From the NCBI RefSeq assembly GCF_032917945.1, contig NZ_CP136624.1, positions 1,240,001 to 1,304,000 of the forward strand: 64,000 nt of DNA, written 5' to 3'. The position numbers were made by a program, and so were the translations under genes. Below are positions 43,051-51,935 of the stretch, piece by piece. Below the pieces are notes generated by a model that saw nothing but the letters and a program-made list of their open reading frames with translations, was not told the origin of the DNA and ran no database searches. Position 1 is the first letter of the stretch. The number at the start of each line of letters is the position of its first letter. The stretch comes from Bradyrhizobium sp. sBnM-33 (GTDB lineage Bacteria > Pseudomonadota > Alphaproteobacteria > Rhizobiales > Xanthobacteraceae).

Positions 43051-44250
43051 ATGCCTGGCCCGCTTAGCGGTGTTCGTGTTCTCGATCTGACCGGCGTCGT
43101 GTCGGGCCCGTTCGCGACCATGTTTCTGGCGGATCAGGGCGCCGACGTCCTGAAGATTGAGCCGATCGGCGGCGACATCACGCGCCGCAGCCGTGCCACC
43201 ATCGACAAGGACGGAGAATTCTCTGCCCTGTTCATCTCTTCAAACCGCGGCAAGCGTTCGCTGTCGATCGACGTCAAGAGCCCGGCTGGCCGCGAGGTGC
43301 TCGCCAGGCTGGTCGCGCAGGCTGATGTGCTGGTGCAGAATTTTCGGCCCGGCACCATGGAGCGCCTCGGTCTCGGCGTCGATGAGTTGCGCCAGCGCCA
43401 TCCGCGCCTGATCTACGTCTCGATCAGCGGCGTCGGCGATACCGGCCCGTACGTAAAGAAGCGCGTCTACGATCCAATCATTCAGGGCCTGTCCGGCTTC
43501 GCCGATATCCAGTCGCAGCCGGTCACCAACCGTCCGCAAATGATCCGCACCATCGTATGCGACAAGACCACCGCTGTCTTCACCGCACAGGCGGTCGCGG
43601 CGGCGCTCTATGCCCGCGAGAAAACCGGGCAGGGCGATCATATCCAGGTCGCGATGCTGGATGCGATGATTTCCTACCTGTGGCCGGAAGGCATGATGCA
43701 GTACACAGTGGTGGGCGCCGAGACCACCGCCGCCGATCCCAACGATCGGCCGGATCTCGTGTTCAAGACCAGCGACGGCTACATCACAGCCGGGACCATC
43801 TCCGATTCCGAATGGCAGGGTTTCTGCCGGGCCTCCGGCGATCCCGAGCTTGCCAAGGATCCCCGCTTTGCGACGCCGGCGGCGCGCTCGGTCAACGCTA
43901 CGGCGCGCATCAACAAGATGGCGGAATACATCGGTCAACACACCACCGCCGAATGGCTTGAGCGGCTCGACGCTGCCGACGTGCCGTGCGCGCCGATCCT
44001 GCGCCGAGGCGAAATCATCCACAATGAACAGGTGATCGCGCGCGGCATCATCGCTGAATTCGATCAGCCGAAGGTCGGACGGGTGCGGCAGCCCAAGCCC
44101 GCGGCCCGCTTTGAGGTAAATGAGGCCGCGATCGGCGGGCCTGCTCCCCGGGTAGGCGAGCATTCGCGCGACGTGTTGCGGGAACTGGGTTACGACGATA
44201 GCGCCATCGACAGGATGGTTGCCGAGCGCAGCGTGCGCGTGGCGGTCTGA
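43051..44250 (+). CDS. CaiB/BaiF family (class III) CoA transferase
   Basis: A 399-residue CoA transferase: LSGVRVLDLTGVVSGPFATM, FLADQGADVLKIEPIGGD, the Asp-containing AMLDAMISYLWPEGM (family catalytic Asp region lies upstream of this, around ISGVGDTGPYVKKRVYDPII), and AEWLERLDAADVPCAPILRR. It moves CoA between carboxylic acids, an alternative to ligase-driven activation. Start ATG 43051 begins directly at the conserved N terminus; in-frame Mets at 42988 and 43045 are alternatives. It is probably co-transcribed with the isomerase. Confidence 0.9.
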   Translation: MPGPLSGVRVLDLTGVVSGPFATMFLADQGADVLKIEPIGGDITRRSRATIDKDGEFSALFISSNRGKRSLSIDVKSPAGREVLARLVAQADVLVQNFRPGTMERLGLGVDELRQRHPRLIYVSISGVGDTGPYVKKRVYDPIIQGLSGFADIQSQPVTNRPQMIRTIVCDKTTAVFTAQAVAAALYAREKTGQGDHIQVAMLDAMISYLWPEGMMQYTVVGAETTAADPNDRPDLVFKTSDGYITAGTISDSEWQGFCRASGDPELAKDPRFATPAARSVNATARINKMAEYIGQHTTAEWLERLDAADVPCAPILRRGEIIHNEQVIARGIIAEFDQPKVGRVRQPKPAARFEVNEAAIGGPAPRVGEHSRDVLRELGYDDSAIDRMVAERSVRVAV

Positions 44251-44282
44251 GCCGAAGCCCTCCCGCGATCGGCGAACGGTTC

Positions 44283-44960
44283 TCAGACCTTCGCCGTCGC
44301 CGGCGTAATCGGTGCCACCGGAGCGTTCGCCGCGGCGGCTCGCTGATAGGCCGCTCGGTTTTGAATGCGTTCAAGGTAGGGGCGCGCGTTGTCGCAAATA
44401 CCGACGCCGTAAGCGATGGCCCAATCCAGGCACGTCGTAAGCAGGATGTCAGCGCTGGTAAACTGGTCACCCATCAAGAACGTCCGGCCGTCTTCCAGCG
44501 CGACCTCCACATGTCGCAACTGTTGCCGAAAATATTCGCCGGCTTGTGCGACGACTTCGGGCGCAACTCCATAGATGTGTCCCAGTGCATCCGCGCGATG
44601 GCGGCGCATCACGTAAAGGCTCGTCGAATCGAGTTCGGCCACGATAAAGAAGCACCACTCGAGCCAGGCGGCGAACTCGCGCTGGGTTTCGGGAATCAGC
44701 GAACGGTCTGGTGTCGAATAGGTTCGCGACAGATAGGCAACGATCGCGGCGCTTTCTCCAATGCAGAAGTCGCCGTCCTGCAGCAACGGGATCTTCTGGC
44801 GGGGATTGAGCCTGGTGTATTCGGCGGTCTTGGTCTCGCCCGTTCGCGGCCCGATCGGCTTGATCTTGTAGGACAAGCCAAGTTCGTGCATGGCCCAATG
44901 CGCACGAATGGTGCGGCTTGTCCCAACGCCCCACAGGGTGAGTTCGGGTGTTGCGCTCAT
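44283..44960 (-). CDS. Glutathione S-transferase
   Basis: A 225-residue GST with the thioredoxin-like N domain (LTLWGVGTSRTIRAHWAMHE, a Ser/Thr near position 13-15, then NPRQKIPLLQDGDFCIGESA with the cis-Pro and the ES that holds the glutathione gamma-Glu) and an all-helical C domain (FTSADILLTTCLDWAIAYG). The ATG at 44960 shares one base with the stop of the SDR gene (TGATG), so translation is coupled. A GST beside a glutathione-dependent isomerase points to a glutathione-using step in the pathway. Confidence 0.88.
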   Translation of the reverse strand: MSATPELTLWGVGTSRTIRAHWAMHELGLSYKIKPIGPRTGETKTAEYTRLNPRQKIPLLQDGDFCIGESAAIVAYLSRTYSTPDRSLIPETQREFAAWLEWCFFIVAELDSTSLYVMRRHRADALGHIYGVAPEVVAQAGEYFRQQLRHVEVALEDGRTFLMGDQFTSADILLTTCLDWAIAYGVGICDNARPYLERIQNRAAYQRAAAANAPVAPITPATAKV

Positions 44961-45703
44961 CACCATTTCTCCACGGACGGACGAAGATCGAGTTCATGGG
45001 TCCAGCCGTCTCGGCTCTGCTGATGGGCGAACCAATACGCCTCGGCGATGGAAGACGTTCGCGTCAGGCTGTCCGGAGGAATCTCGCTCGCCTCGATTCC
45101 CTTCGCCGCTTTCATGCGCTGATGAATGGCTTCGCTATCGACGCCGGCGTCGATGATGAGATGGACGACGTGGATGTTCTTCGGCCCAAGCTCGCGCGCC
45201 ATCGCCTGGGCTACCGCGCGAAGGCCGAACTTCGCCGATGAAAACGCCGCAAACCCCTGGCCGCCACGCACGCTGGCGGTCGCACCGGTAAACAAGATGG
45301 TGCCGCGTCCGCGCGGCAGCATGACGCGAGCAGCCTCGCGTCCAACCAGGAATCCGGCATAGCAGGCCAGTTCCCAGGCCTTGAAGAACAGCTTTTCTGT
45401 GGTCTCCACCAAGGGCTTGTTGACGTTCGAGCCCGCGTTGAAGAGGCAGACCTGGATGGGTCCGAACTCCTTCTCGATTCGCGCGAATATGCCTTGAACC
45501 TCTGCTTCCTGGCGGGCATCGACACTGAACGCGTGAATGTTATGTCCCGCGGTCCTCAGTTCGCCCACAAGCCCCTGCGACTTGGACGCATCACGCCTGC
45601 AGATGCAAACCGTATAGCCGCCCTTCGCAAAACGCCGGGCGACGGCCGCTCCGATGGCGTCGCCTGCGCCCACAAGTATCGCCACGCCGCGGCTCTCCGC
45701 CAT
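44960..45703 (-). CDS. SDR-family protein lacking the catalytic Tyr (copy A)
   Basis: A 247-residue Rossmann-fold protein. The nucleotide motif is divergent (ILVGAGDAIGAAVARRFAKG), the NNAG motif reads FNAGSNV, and the Ser strand is TGATASVRGG. The classical YxxxK is FSSAK here, so the proton-relay Tyr is Phe. It ends WTHELDLRPSVEKW. ATG 45703 has GGGAGAGA upstream; longer starts look spurious. It is the first gene of a two-gene operon with the GST, divergent from the second ligase across palindrome site 3. Closely related copies lie at 47563 and 54743. Confidence 0.82.
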   Translation of the reverse strand: MAESRGVAILVGAGDAIGAAVARRFAKGGYTVCICRRDASKSQGLVGELRTAGHNIHAFSVDARQEAEVQGIFARIEKEFGPIQVCLFNAGSNVNKPLVETTEKLFFKAWELACYAGFLVGREAARVMLPRGRGTILFTGATASVRGGQGFAAFSSAKFGLRAVAQAMARELGPKNIHVVHLIIDAGVDSEAIHQRMKAAKGIEASEIPPDSLTRTSSIAEAYWFAHQQSRDGWTHELDLRPSVEKW

Positions 45704-45855
45704 TCCGTCTCTCCCCGCCAAGTTCCTATTTGATACTTTAATCGTAGCGGCGGGCCGATACATTGTAAACGAGGCTTTCAACAATGTGGGGGACAATAAT
45801 AGGGCAGCGAAGTTGCCCCTTCGGACCTCATGAAACAGGATGATTGAATTAGTGA

Positions 45856-45884
45856 TTGACGAGTTCTAAAAAAGAACGTTAGAT
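45856..45884 (+). promoter_or_regulatory. Promoter with AGTTC-N7-GAAC palindrome (site 3)
   Basis: The -35 box TTGACG (45856-45861) is followed by AGTTCTAAAAAAGAAC (45862-45877) and the -10 box TTAGAT (45879-45884) after 17 bases. It reads to the GTG of the second ligase at 45939 and lies in the shared upstream region of the divergent SDR-A/GST operon. The core is identical to site 1 over 16 bases. Confidence 0.78.
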
Positions 45885-45938
45885 GCGGCGAATGTGCCGC
45901 GTTGCAAAAGTCGGCATGTTTTGGTCGGGAGGTCAGTC

Positions 45939-47543
45939 GTGGCGGCGCTTTCAGAGACGATCAATCTCGACGAGATTGCCGCTGGCTTGCCTGGCCGCAT
46001 ACATGAAGTAACGGCAAGGCAGGTCGCCGAAGCCCCCGACCGGATCGCCCTGGTCGAGAACAGGGCGTCCTGGAGCTACCGCGATCTGGAGCAGCGCGTT
46101 AGAGAGATCGCCACCGTTCTCTCCTCGCTTGGAATCAGAGCGGGCGACCGGATGATTATTGTCAGCGAAAACTGTATTGCGCTGGCTGCGTTGCTGCTGG
46201 CGGCAAGCCGGCTCGACGCTTGGGCAATCGTCGCCAACCCTCGATTGTCGGCGCGCGAACTGGACCAGATCCGCGATCATAGCGGTGCCCGCCGGATGTT
46301 TTTCACGTCAGGTGTTTCGAAAGAGGCTGCGGCGCACGCATCACGCTATGGCGCGGATAACCGGCAAATAGGCACGCTGCGGGAGATTGGCATTAGCACG
46401 CTGAACGAAAGCGCGACTGTCGAGCCGGTGGAGGTCGATCCGGCCAAGCAAGTCGCGGTGCTGATCTATACTTCGGGAGCGACGGGGACGCCGAAGAGTG
46501 TGATGCTCTCCCATGAAAACCTGCTGATCAGCGCCAGGACCACGGCGCATTTCCGCAACATGGATCGAGACGACAAGGTCTATCTCGTGCTGCCGATCTC
46601 GCATATCGTCGGCATTTCGCTCCTGATCATGACGCTGATGGTTGGCGGCACAGTGCGGATGGTCAGCAAATACGATCCGGCGGCTACCGCCAAGGCGATC
46701 GCGGAGGAGGGCATTACCATCCTCAACGGCGTGCCCGCCACCTATCAACGCCTGCTGGAGTACAAGAGTGTATCGGGTCTGAAACGGCTCGATCGGGGCT
46801 CGTTGCGCCTGATTGCCGTGGCAGGCGCGCCGCTAGACCTGAATCTGAAGTTGCGTGTGGAGAAGGAGTTCGGTCTTCCGCTTCTCAACGGGTACGGCAT
46901 CACCGAATGTTCGCCGGGAATATCTGGCGTGCGCTTCGATGCGCCGCGCTCCGATCAGGCGGTCGGTACGCTGCTGCCGGGAGTAGAGGCCCGGGTCAGG
47001 ACAACCGACGGCATACCGACGTCCAGGGGCGAGATTGGAGAGCTTCACGTTCGCGGACGCAACGTGATGCTTGGCTATTATCGCGCGCCCGAGCTGACGG
47101 CCAAGGTGATCGATAGCGAGGGCTGGTTCAATACCGGCGATCTGGCGCGCTTCGACGGCGATTGCTTGTATATCGTCGGCCGCACCAAGGAAATGATCAT
47201 CCGCTCGGGCTTCAACGTCTATCCCGCCGAGGTCGAAGCGGTCCTCAGTTCACATAAGGACGTGGTGCAATGCGCCGTCGTCGGCCGTCCCGCCGGTGGC
47301 AATGAGGAGATTGTCGCCTTTGTGCAGTTGCTGCAGGGGTCGCGGGTGACACCAGCCGAGCTGATGGGTTTCATCCGATTTCAGCTGACTTCCTACAAAC
47401 GGTCTTCCGAAATCATCGTCCTCGATGCCTTGCCGGCTACTTCGACCGGCAAGATACTCAAGCATAAGCTCGGGGAGGCTTTGCGCGAAGGTAGCGAAGC
47501 CCCTACGGCGCAGACGGCACCACTTCGTAGACAGCTAGTCTAA
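45939..47543 (+). CDS. AMP-dependent acyl-CoA synthetase/ligase (long-chain/aromatic type)
   Basis: A 534-residue ANL-superfamily ligase: VLIYTSGATGTPKSVMLSHE (P-loop), LPISHIVGISLLIMTLMVGG, LLNGYGITECSPGIS, WFNTGDLARFDGDCLYIVGR, KEMIIRSGFNVYPAEVE and the C-terminal catalytic Lys in PATSTGKILKHKL. It makes an acyl-CoA for the beta-oxidation genes behind it. The GTG at 45939 with GGGAGG 6 bases upstream is the best start. First gene of an operon reaching to 53790; gaps between its genes are 15-53 bases. Confidence 0.9.
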   Translation: MAALSETINLDEIAAGLPGRIHEVTARQVAEAPDRIALVENRASWSYRDLEQRVREIATVLSSLGIRAGDRMIIVSENCIALAALLLAASRLDAWAIVANPRLSARELDQIRDHSGARRMFFTSGVSKEAAAHASRYGADNRQIGTLREIGISTLNESATVEPVEVDPAKQVAVLIYTSGATGTPKSVMLSHENLLISARTTAHFRNMDRDDKVYLVLPISHIVGISLLIMTLMVGGTVRMVSKYDPAATAKAIAEEGITILNGVPATYQRLLEYKSVSGLKRLDRGSLRLIAVAGAPLDLNLKLRVEKEFGLPLLNGYGITECSPGISGVRFDAPRSDQAVGTLLPGVEARVRTTDGIPTSRGEIGELHVRGRNVMLGYYRAPELTAKVIDSEGWFNTGDLARFDGDCLYIVGRTKEMIIRSGFNVYPAEVEAVLSSHKDVVQCAVVGRPAGGNEEIVAFVQLLQGSRVTPAELMGFIRFQLTSYKRSSEIIVLDALPATSTGKILKHKLGEALREGSEAPTAQTAPLRRQLV

Positions 47544-47562
47544 CCTGACCGGGAGAACACCC

Positions 47563-48300
47563 TTGCAAAAGAGAAACGCAACCGTGGCCGTGATCGGTGC
47601 CGGTGACTATATCGGCGGCGAGATCGCAAAGAAGTTCGCCGCAGAGGGCTTCACGGTGTTTGTCGGGCGCCGCAACGGCGCCAAGCTCGAACCACTCGTC
47701 AAGGAGATCGAGAAAGCCGGCGGCGAAATTCATGCGCGCTCGCTCGATGCGCGCAAGGAAGAGGAGATCATCTCCTTCCTCAGCGACGCCGACAAGCACG
47801 CGCCGCTTGAGGTTTGCATCTTCAACATCGGCGCCAACGTCAACTTTCCGATTCTGGAAACCACCGAACGCGTGTTCCGCAAGGTCTGGGAAATGGCCTG
47901 CTATTCCGGCTTCCTCGCTGGGCGCGAAGCGGCGCGGCTGATGCTGCCGCGCGGCAAGGGCAATATCTTCTTCACCGGAGCGACGGCGAGTCTCCGCGGT
48001 GGAGCGGGTTATGCGGCCTTCGCCAGCGCCAAGTTCGGCCTACGGGCCGTTGCACAAGCGGCGGCGCGTGAGTTGGGGCCAAAGAACATCCACGTGGCGC
48101 ATCTCATCATCGATTCCGGCGTCGACACCGAATGGGTGCGCCAGCGGCGGATCGAGGCCCTTGGACCGACAGCGCTGGACAACCCCGATGCATTGATGCC
48201 GCCGTCCTCGGTCGCGGAATCCTATTGGTTGCTTTATCAGCAGCCCAAGAGCGCCTGGACGTTCGAGCTGGAAATCCGTCCGTTCGGCGAGAAATGGTAA
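47563..48300 (+). CDS. SDR-family protein lacking the catalytic Tyr (copy B)
   Basis: A 245-residue relative of copy A: AVIGAGDYIGGEIAKKFAAE, FNIGANVNFPILETTERVF, FTGATASLRGGAGYAAFASA then KFGLRAV. The YxxxK position is F153-x-x-x-K157, so the usual catalytic Tyr is missing; Tyr150 is three residues off. It ends WTFELEIRPFGEKW. TTG start with GGGAGA upstream. In the operon between ligase and dehydrogenases it could oxidise or reduce a hydroxyacyl/ketoacyl-CoA by an altered mechanism, or bind the substrate without catalysis. Confidence 0.83.
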   Translation: MQKRNATVAVIGAGDYIGGEIAKKFAAEGFTVFVGRRNGAKLEPLVKEIEKAGGEIHARSLDARKEEEIISFLSDADKHAPLEVCIFNIGANVNFPILETTERVFRKVWEMACYSGFLAGREAARLMLPRGKGNIFFTGATASLRGGAGYAAFASAKFGLRAVAQAAARELGPKNIHVAHLIIDSGVDTEWVRQRRIEALGPTALDNPDALMPPSSVAESYWLLYQQPKSAWTFELEIRPFGEKW

Positions 48301-48315
48301 CGGGAGCCTCGCGCG

Positions 48316-49497
48316 ATGGAGCTCAATCTTTCCAGCGAGGATGCTGCATTTCGTGACGAGGTGCGCGCCTTTATTGCGGAGAACTATCCGCAGGAAATGC
48401 GCGTTCCAAACCCCGAGACTGATTTGACCAAGGAGCAGTCGCTGCTCTGGCACAGGATCCTCTACAAGAAGGGGTGGATTGCTCCGCTCTGGCCCAAGGA
48501 ATATGGCGGCCCAGGCTGGTCGGTCACGCAGCGCTTCATTTTTGAGCAGGAAACGTCGCGCGCCGGAACGCTGCCGCCGCTTGCGTTCAGCGTCACCATG
48601 GTCGGCCCGGTCATCTACACCTTCGGCAACGACGCGCAGAAAAAGAAGTTTCTGCCGCGGATTCTCTCCGGTGAGGATTGGTGGTGCCAGGGTTATTCGG
48701 AGCCCGGCTCCGGCTCCGATCTTGCTTCCGTCCGGACCAAGGCGGTGCGCGACGGCGACCACTACATCGTCAACGGCCACAAGACCTGGACAACCCTGGC
48801 CCAACATGCCGACTGGATCTTCTGCCTGGTGCGGACTGACCCGTCGGCAAAGCCTCAGGCCGGAATCTCCTTCCTGTTGATCGACATGAAGTCGCCCGGT
48901 GTCACCGTGCGGCCGATCATCACCATCGACGGATCGCACGAGGTGAACGATGTGTTCCTTGAGGACGTGCGGGTCCCCGTGGAGAACCTGATCGGCGAGG
49001 AAAACAAGGGTTGGACCTACGCGAAATTCCTGCTCGGCAACGAACGCACCAGCATGGCCGGGATCGGCCGGTCCACTCGGTACCTCGGGCGTCTCAAGCA
49101 GATCGTGAGAACCGAGGTTGGTGAGGACGATCCAGCGTTCGGGGAATTCATCAGGGAGATCGCGCGCGTCGAGCTCGATGTGCTCGCGCTGGAGGCGACT
49201 GAACTGCGCATCGTTGCGCAGATGTCGCGCGGCATCGACCCGGGACCGGCCGCGTCGCTGTTCAAGATCAGGGGCACCGAGATATTCCAGCGCATTACCG
49301 ATCTGACGCACCAAGCGATCGGCAATTACGGTCTGGCCATCCGTGAGCACCCGGTGAGCGCCAACCGCTTCATGCCGGGGCCGGACTATGGGCACACGGC
49401 GACTGAAAAATATCTGAACTCCCGAAAGCTCAGCATTTACGGGGGATCGAATGAAATTCAGCGCAACATTATCGCGAAAGCGGTTTTGGGTCTCTGA
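48316..49497 (+). CDS. Acyl-CoA dehydrogenase, subunit 1 of a probable pair
   Basis: A 393-residue FAD-dependent dehydrogenase: LSSEDAAFRDEVRAFIAENY, WCQGYSEPGSGSDLASVRTK, VNGHKTWTTLAQHADWIFCL, FRGTE-like SLFKIRGTEIFQRITDL, and the end KLSIYGGSNEIQRNIIAKAV. The Glu position of classical medium-chain enzymes (YEGT) reads YGGS, as in FadE-type subunits of heteromeric steroid/cyclic-acid dehydrogenases. It starts 15 bases after SDR-B. With the next gene it probably forms an alpha2-beta2 enzyme introducing a double bond next to the thioester. Confidence 0.9.
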   Translation: MELNLSSEDAAFRDEVRAFIAENYPQEMRVPNPETDLTKEQSLLWHRILYKKGWIAPLWPKEYGGPGWSVTQRFIFEQETSRAGTLPPLAFSVTMVGPVIYTFGNDAQKKKFLPRILSGEDWWCQGYSEPGSGSDLASVRTKAVRDGDHYIVNGHKTWTTLAQHADWIFCLVRTDPSAKPQAGISFLLIDMKSPGVTVRPIITIDGSHEVNDVFLEDVRVPVENLIGEENKGWTYAKFLLGNERTSMAGIGRSTRYLGRLKQIVRTEVGEDDPAFGEFIREIARVELDVLALEATELRIVAQMSRGIDPGPAASLFKIRGTEIFQRITDLTHQAIGNYGLAIREHPVSANRFMPGPDYGHTATEKYLNSRKLSIYGGSNEIQRNIIAKAVLGL

Positions 49498-49516
49498 CTA
49501 CATCACGAGGCATCCG

Positions 49517-50647
49517 ATGGATATTCAGTTGACGGAAGAACAGGAATTGCTCCGTTCCAGCATTCAACGCTTCCTGCGCGAGCAGTACGATTTCGACGAG
49601 CGCCGCAAGATCGTCGCGACCGATGAGGGCTGGAGCCGCAGGCACTGGAAATCGTTCGCCGAACTCGGTCTCTGCGCCGCGCCGTTCCATGAAAGCTCCG
49701 GCGGCCTTGGTGGCGGCTCGCTTGCGACGATGATCGTGATGCAGGAATTCGGCCGCAACCTCGTCGTCGAGCCGTACTTTGAGACGGTAGTCCTCGCCGG
49801 TGGCCTGATCGAAGCCGTCGGCTCGCCCGAGCAGCGTCAGGCATTCCTGCCGAAGATCATGGAGGGCGAGGCGATATGGGCGCTGGCCTGGGCGGAAGGA
49901 CGGTCACGGTATGATTTCAACAATGTCACCACTACGGCGCGCCGCCAAGGGGACAGTTTTGTCCTGAGCGGGACCAAGGCCGCGGTGATTGGCGCGCCGT
50001 GGGCCGACAAGCTGATCGTCTCGGCGCGCACGTCGGGCGGGCCACGCGATCGCGACGGCGTGAGTCTGTTTGTTGTAGATCGCCATGCAGCCAATCTTCA
50101 CCTGCAGAGCTTCAAGACCATGGATGGCCGGCGCGCCGCCGAACTCACGCTGATGAAAGTCGAGGTGCCGGCCAGCCAGATGCTGGGGAGCGAAGGCGAG
50201 GGCGTCGCCGCCCTGGAGGCGTGCCGCGATCGTGCCATCGCAGCGCTTTGCGCGGAAGCGGTCGGCGCCATGGCGGAGCTGAACTCGGCGACACTAGAAT
50301 ACAGCAAGACGCGTAAGCAGTTCGGGGTCGCGCTGGGGACGTTTCAGGTGCTGCAGCACCGCATGGTGGACATGTTCATCGCGCTTGAGGAGTCGATTTC
50401 GCTAACCCAGCATTTGAATTTAACCCTGGCATCGAAGGAAGCGGACGGATCGAAACTGGCGTCCGGCGCCAAGACGAAAGTGGGCTATGCCGCGCGCTTT
50501 GTCGCGGAGCAGGCCGTGCAACTGCATGGCGGCATGGGCATGAGCGACGAGTTGAACGTCGGCCACTACTTCAAGCGCATAAGCTCCATCAACGTCCAGT
50601 TCGGCGATCCTGCCTATCATCTGATGCGGTACGCGCAGCAGAGCTGA
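49517..50647 (+). CDS. Acyl-CoA dehydrogenase, subunit 2 of a probable pair
   Basis: A 376-residue ACAD paralogue: MDIQLTEEQELLRSSIQRFL, IWALAWAEGRSRYDFNNVTT, VLSGTKAAVIGAPWADKLIV, and QAVQLHGGMGMSDELNVGHY. It is more divergent than subunit 1, with the middle loop WAEGRSRYD in place of the SEPxxGSD flavin loop, typical of the partner subunit in heterotetrameric ACADs such as FadE28-FadE29. I chose ATG 49517, 19 bases after the first gene's stop; a longer frame overlapping it is unlikely. Confidence 0.88.
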   Translation: MDIQLTEEQELLRSSIQRFLREQYDFDERRKIVATDEGWSRRHWKSFAELGLCAAPFHESSGGLGGGSLATMIVMQEFGRNLVVEPYFETVVLAGGLIEAVGSPEQRQAFLPKIMEGEAIWALAWAEGRSRYDFNNVTTTARRQGDSFVLSGTKAAVIGAPWADKLIVSARTSGGPRDRDGVSLFVVDRHAANLHLQSFKTMDGRRAAELTLMKVEVPASQMLGSEGEGVAALEACRDRAIAALCAEAVGAMAELNSATLEYSKTRKQFGVALGTFQVLQHRMVDMFIALEESISLTQHLNLTLASKEADGSKLASGAKTKVGYAARFVAEQAVQLHGGMGMSDELNVGHYFKRISSINVQFGDPAYHLMRYAQQS

Positions 50648-50694
50648 ATCTCCTTCTAGCAAATCGACCGCCGCACCCCGACCAGAGGTAAACA

Positions 50695-51882
50695 ATGACC
50701 GAAGCCGTAATCGTCTCGACTGCTCGTACTCCGATTGGCAAGGCTTACAAGGGCGCCCTCAATAATACCGAAGGTGCAACGTTGCTGGGTCATGCCATTT
50801 CCGCTGCGTTGTCACGCGCTAACGTGGAGGGCTCCGAGGTCGAGGATGTCGTGATGGGCTGCGCCATGCAACAGGGCACCACGGGCACCAACATCGCACG
50901 CAAGGCGCTGCTGCGCGCCGGGCTTCCGGTGAGTGTGGCCGGAACGACCATCGATCGCCAATGTGCGTCCGGGCTCCAGGCGATTGCGCTGGCAGCGCGC
51001 TCGGTCATTTTCGATGGCGTGGAGGTTGCCATCGGCGGCGGCGGCGAATCCATCAGCCTGGTTCAGAACAACCAGTTCAACAGCTTTCATGCCGTCGATC
51101 CCGAATTGCTCGCGATGAAAGGGGACGCCTACATCGCGATGCTGGATACTGCCGAAGTCGTTGCGAAGCGCTACGACATCTCGCGCGAACGTCAGGACGA
51201 ATACAGCCTCGAGAGCCAGCGCCGGACGGCGGCCGCTCAGCAGGGGGGCCGCTTTAACGACGAACTCGCACCGATCAAGACCACGATGGCAGTCACCGAC
51301 AAGGCGAGCGGCGCCGTCTCGTACCAGCAGGTGACGCTGTCGGCTGACGAGGGGCCGCGTCCCGATACCACTGCCGAAGGTCTCGCAGGTGTCAAGCCAG
51401 CCAAGGGGCCTGGTTTCACGATCACCGGCGGCAATGCCAGTCAGCTTTCGGATGGCGCCAGTGCAGCTGTCATCATGAGCGACAAGCTCGCGGCGCAAAA
51501 GGGTCTGAAGCCGCTGGGCATCTTCCGTGGCTTCGTCGCCGCAGGCTGCGAACCGGACGAGATGGGCGTCGGTCCGGTCTATGCTGTGCCTCGGCTGCTC
51601 AAGCGACACGGACTTAAGATCAACGATATCGATCTCTGGGAATTGAACGAGGCATTCGCGGTGCAGGTGATCTATTGTCGCGACAAGCTCGGGATCGACC
51701 CGGAGAAGCTCAACGTCAATGGCGGATCGATCGCAGTCGGTCATCCCTACGGCATGACTGGCGCGCGGCTAACTGGCCACGCCTTGATCGAGGGCCGCCG
51801 TCGCAAGGCGAAATACGCCGTTGTTACGATGTGCGTCGGCGGCGGCATGGGCGCCGCAGGCCTGCTCGAAATCGTTCACTGA
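50695..51882 (+). CDS. Acetyl-CoA acyltransferase (thiolase)
   Basis: A 395-residue thiolase that cleaves a 3-ketoacyl-CoA with CoA. The N-terminal motif [14 protein letters not shown], the nucleophile Cys in [14 protein letters not shown], the His in [20 protein letters not shown] and the second Cys in [14 protein letters not shown] are all present. AGGTAAACA precedes the ATG. It sits after the dehydrogenase pair in the operon and would release acetyl- or propionyl-CoA from the degraded side chain or ring-cleavage product. Confidence 0.93.
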   Translation: MTEAVIVSTARTPIGKAYKGALNNTEGATLLGHAISAALSRANVEGSEVEDVVMGCAMQQGTTGTNIARKALLRAGLPVSVAGTTIDRQCASGLQAIALAARSVIFDGVEVAIGGGGESISLVQNNQFNSFHAVDPELLAMKGDAYIAMLDTAEVVAKRYDISRERQDEYSLESQRRTAAAQQGGRFNDELAPIKTTMAVTDKASGAVSYQQVTLSADEGPRPDTTAEGLAGVKPAKGPGFTITGGNASQLSDGASAAVIMSDKLAAQKGLKPLGIFRGFVAAGCEPDEMGVGPVYAVPRLLKRHGLKINDIDLWELNEAFAVQVIYCRDKLGIDPEKLNVNGGSIAVGHPYGMTGARLTGHALIEGRRRKAKYAVVTMCVGGGMGAAGLLEIVH

Positions 51883-51935
51883 CGAACAACAACCTGGCTA
51901 CACTAGACATCTGGAAAACCACATCGGAGGCACGC

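Noticed and set aside
48040..49395. 451-codon open frame on the minus strand
   Set aside because: Antisense shadow of SDR-B and acyl-CoA dehydrogenase genes, which have full family motifs on the plus strand.
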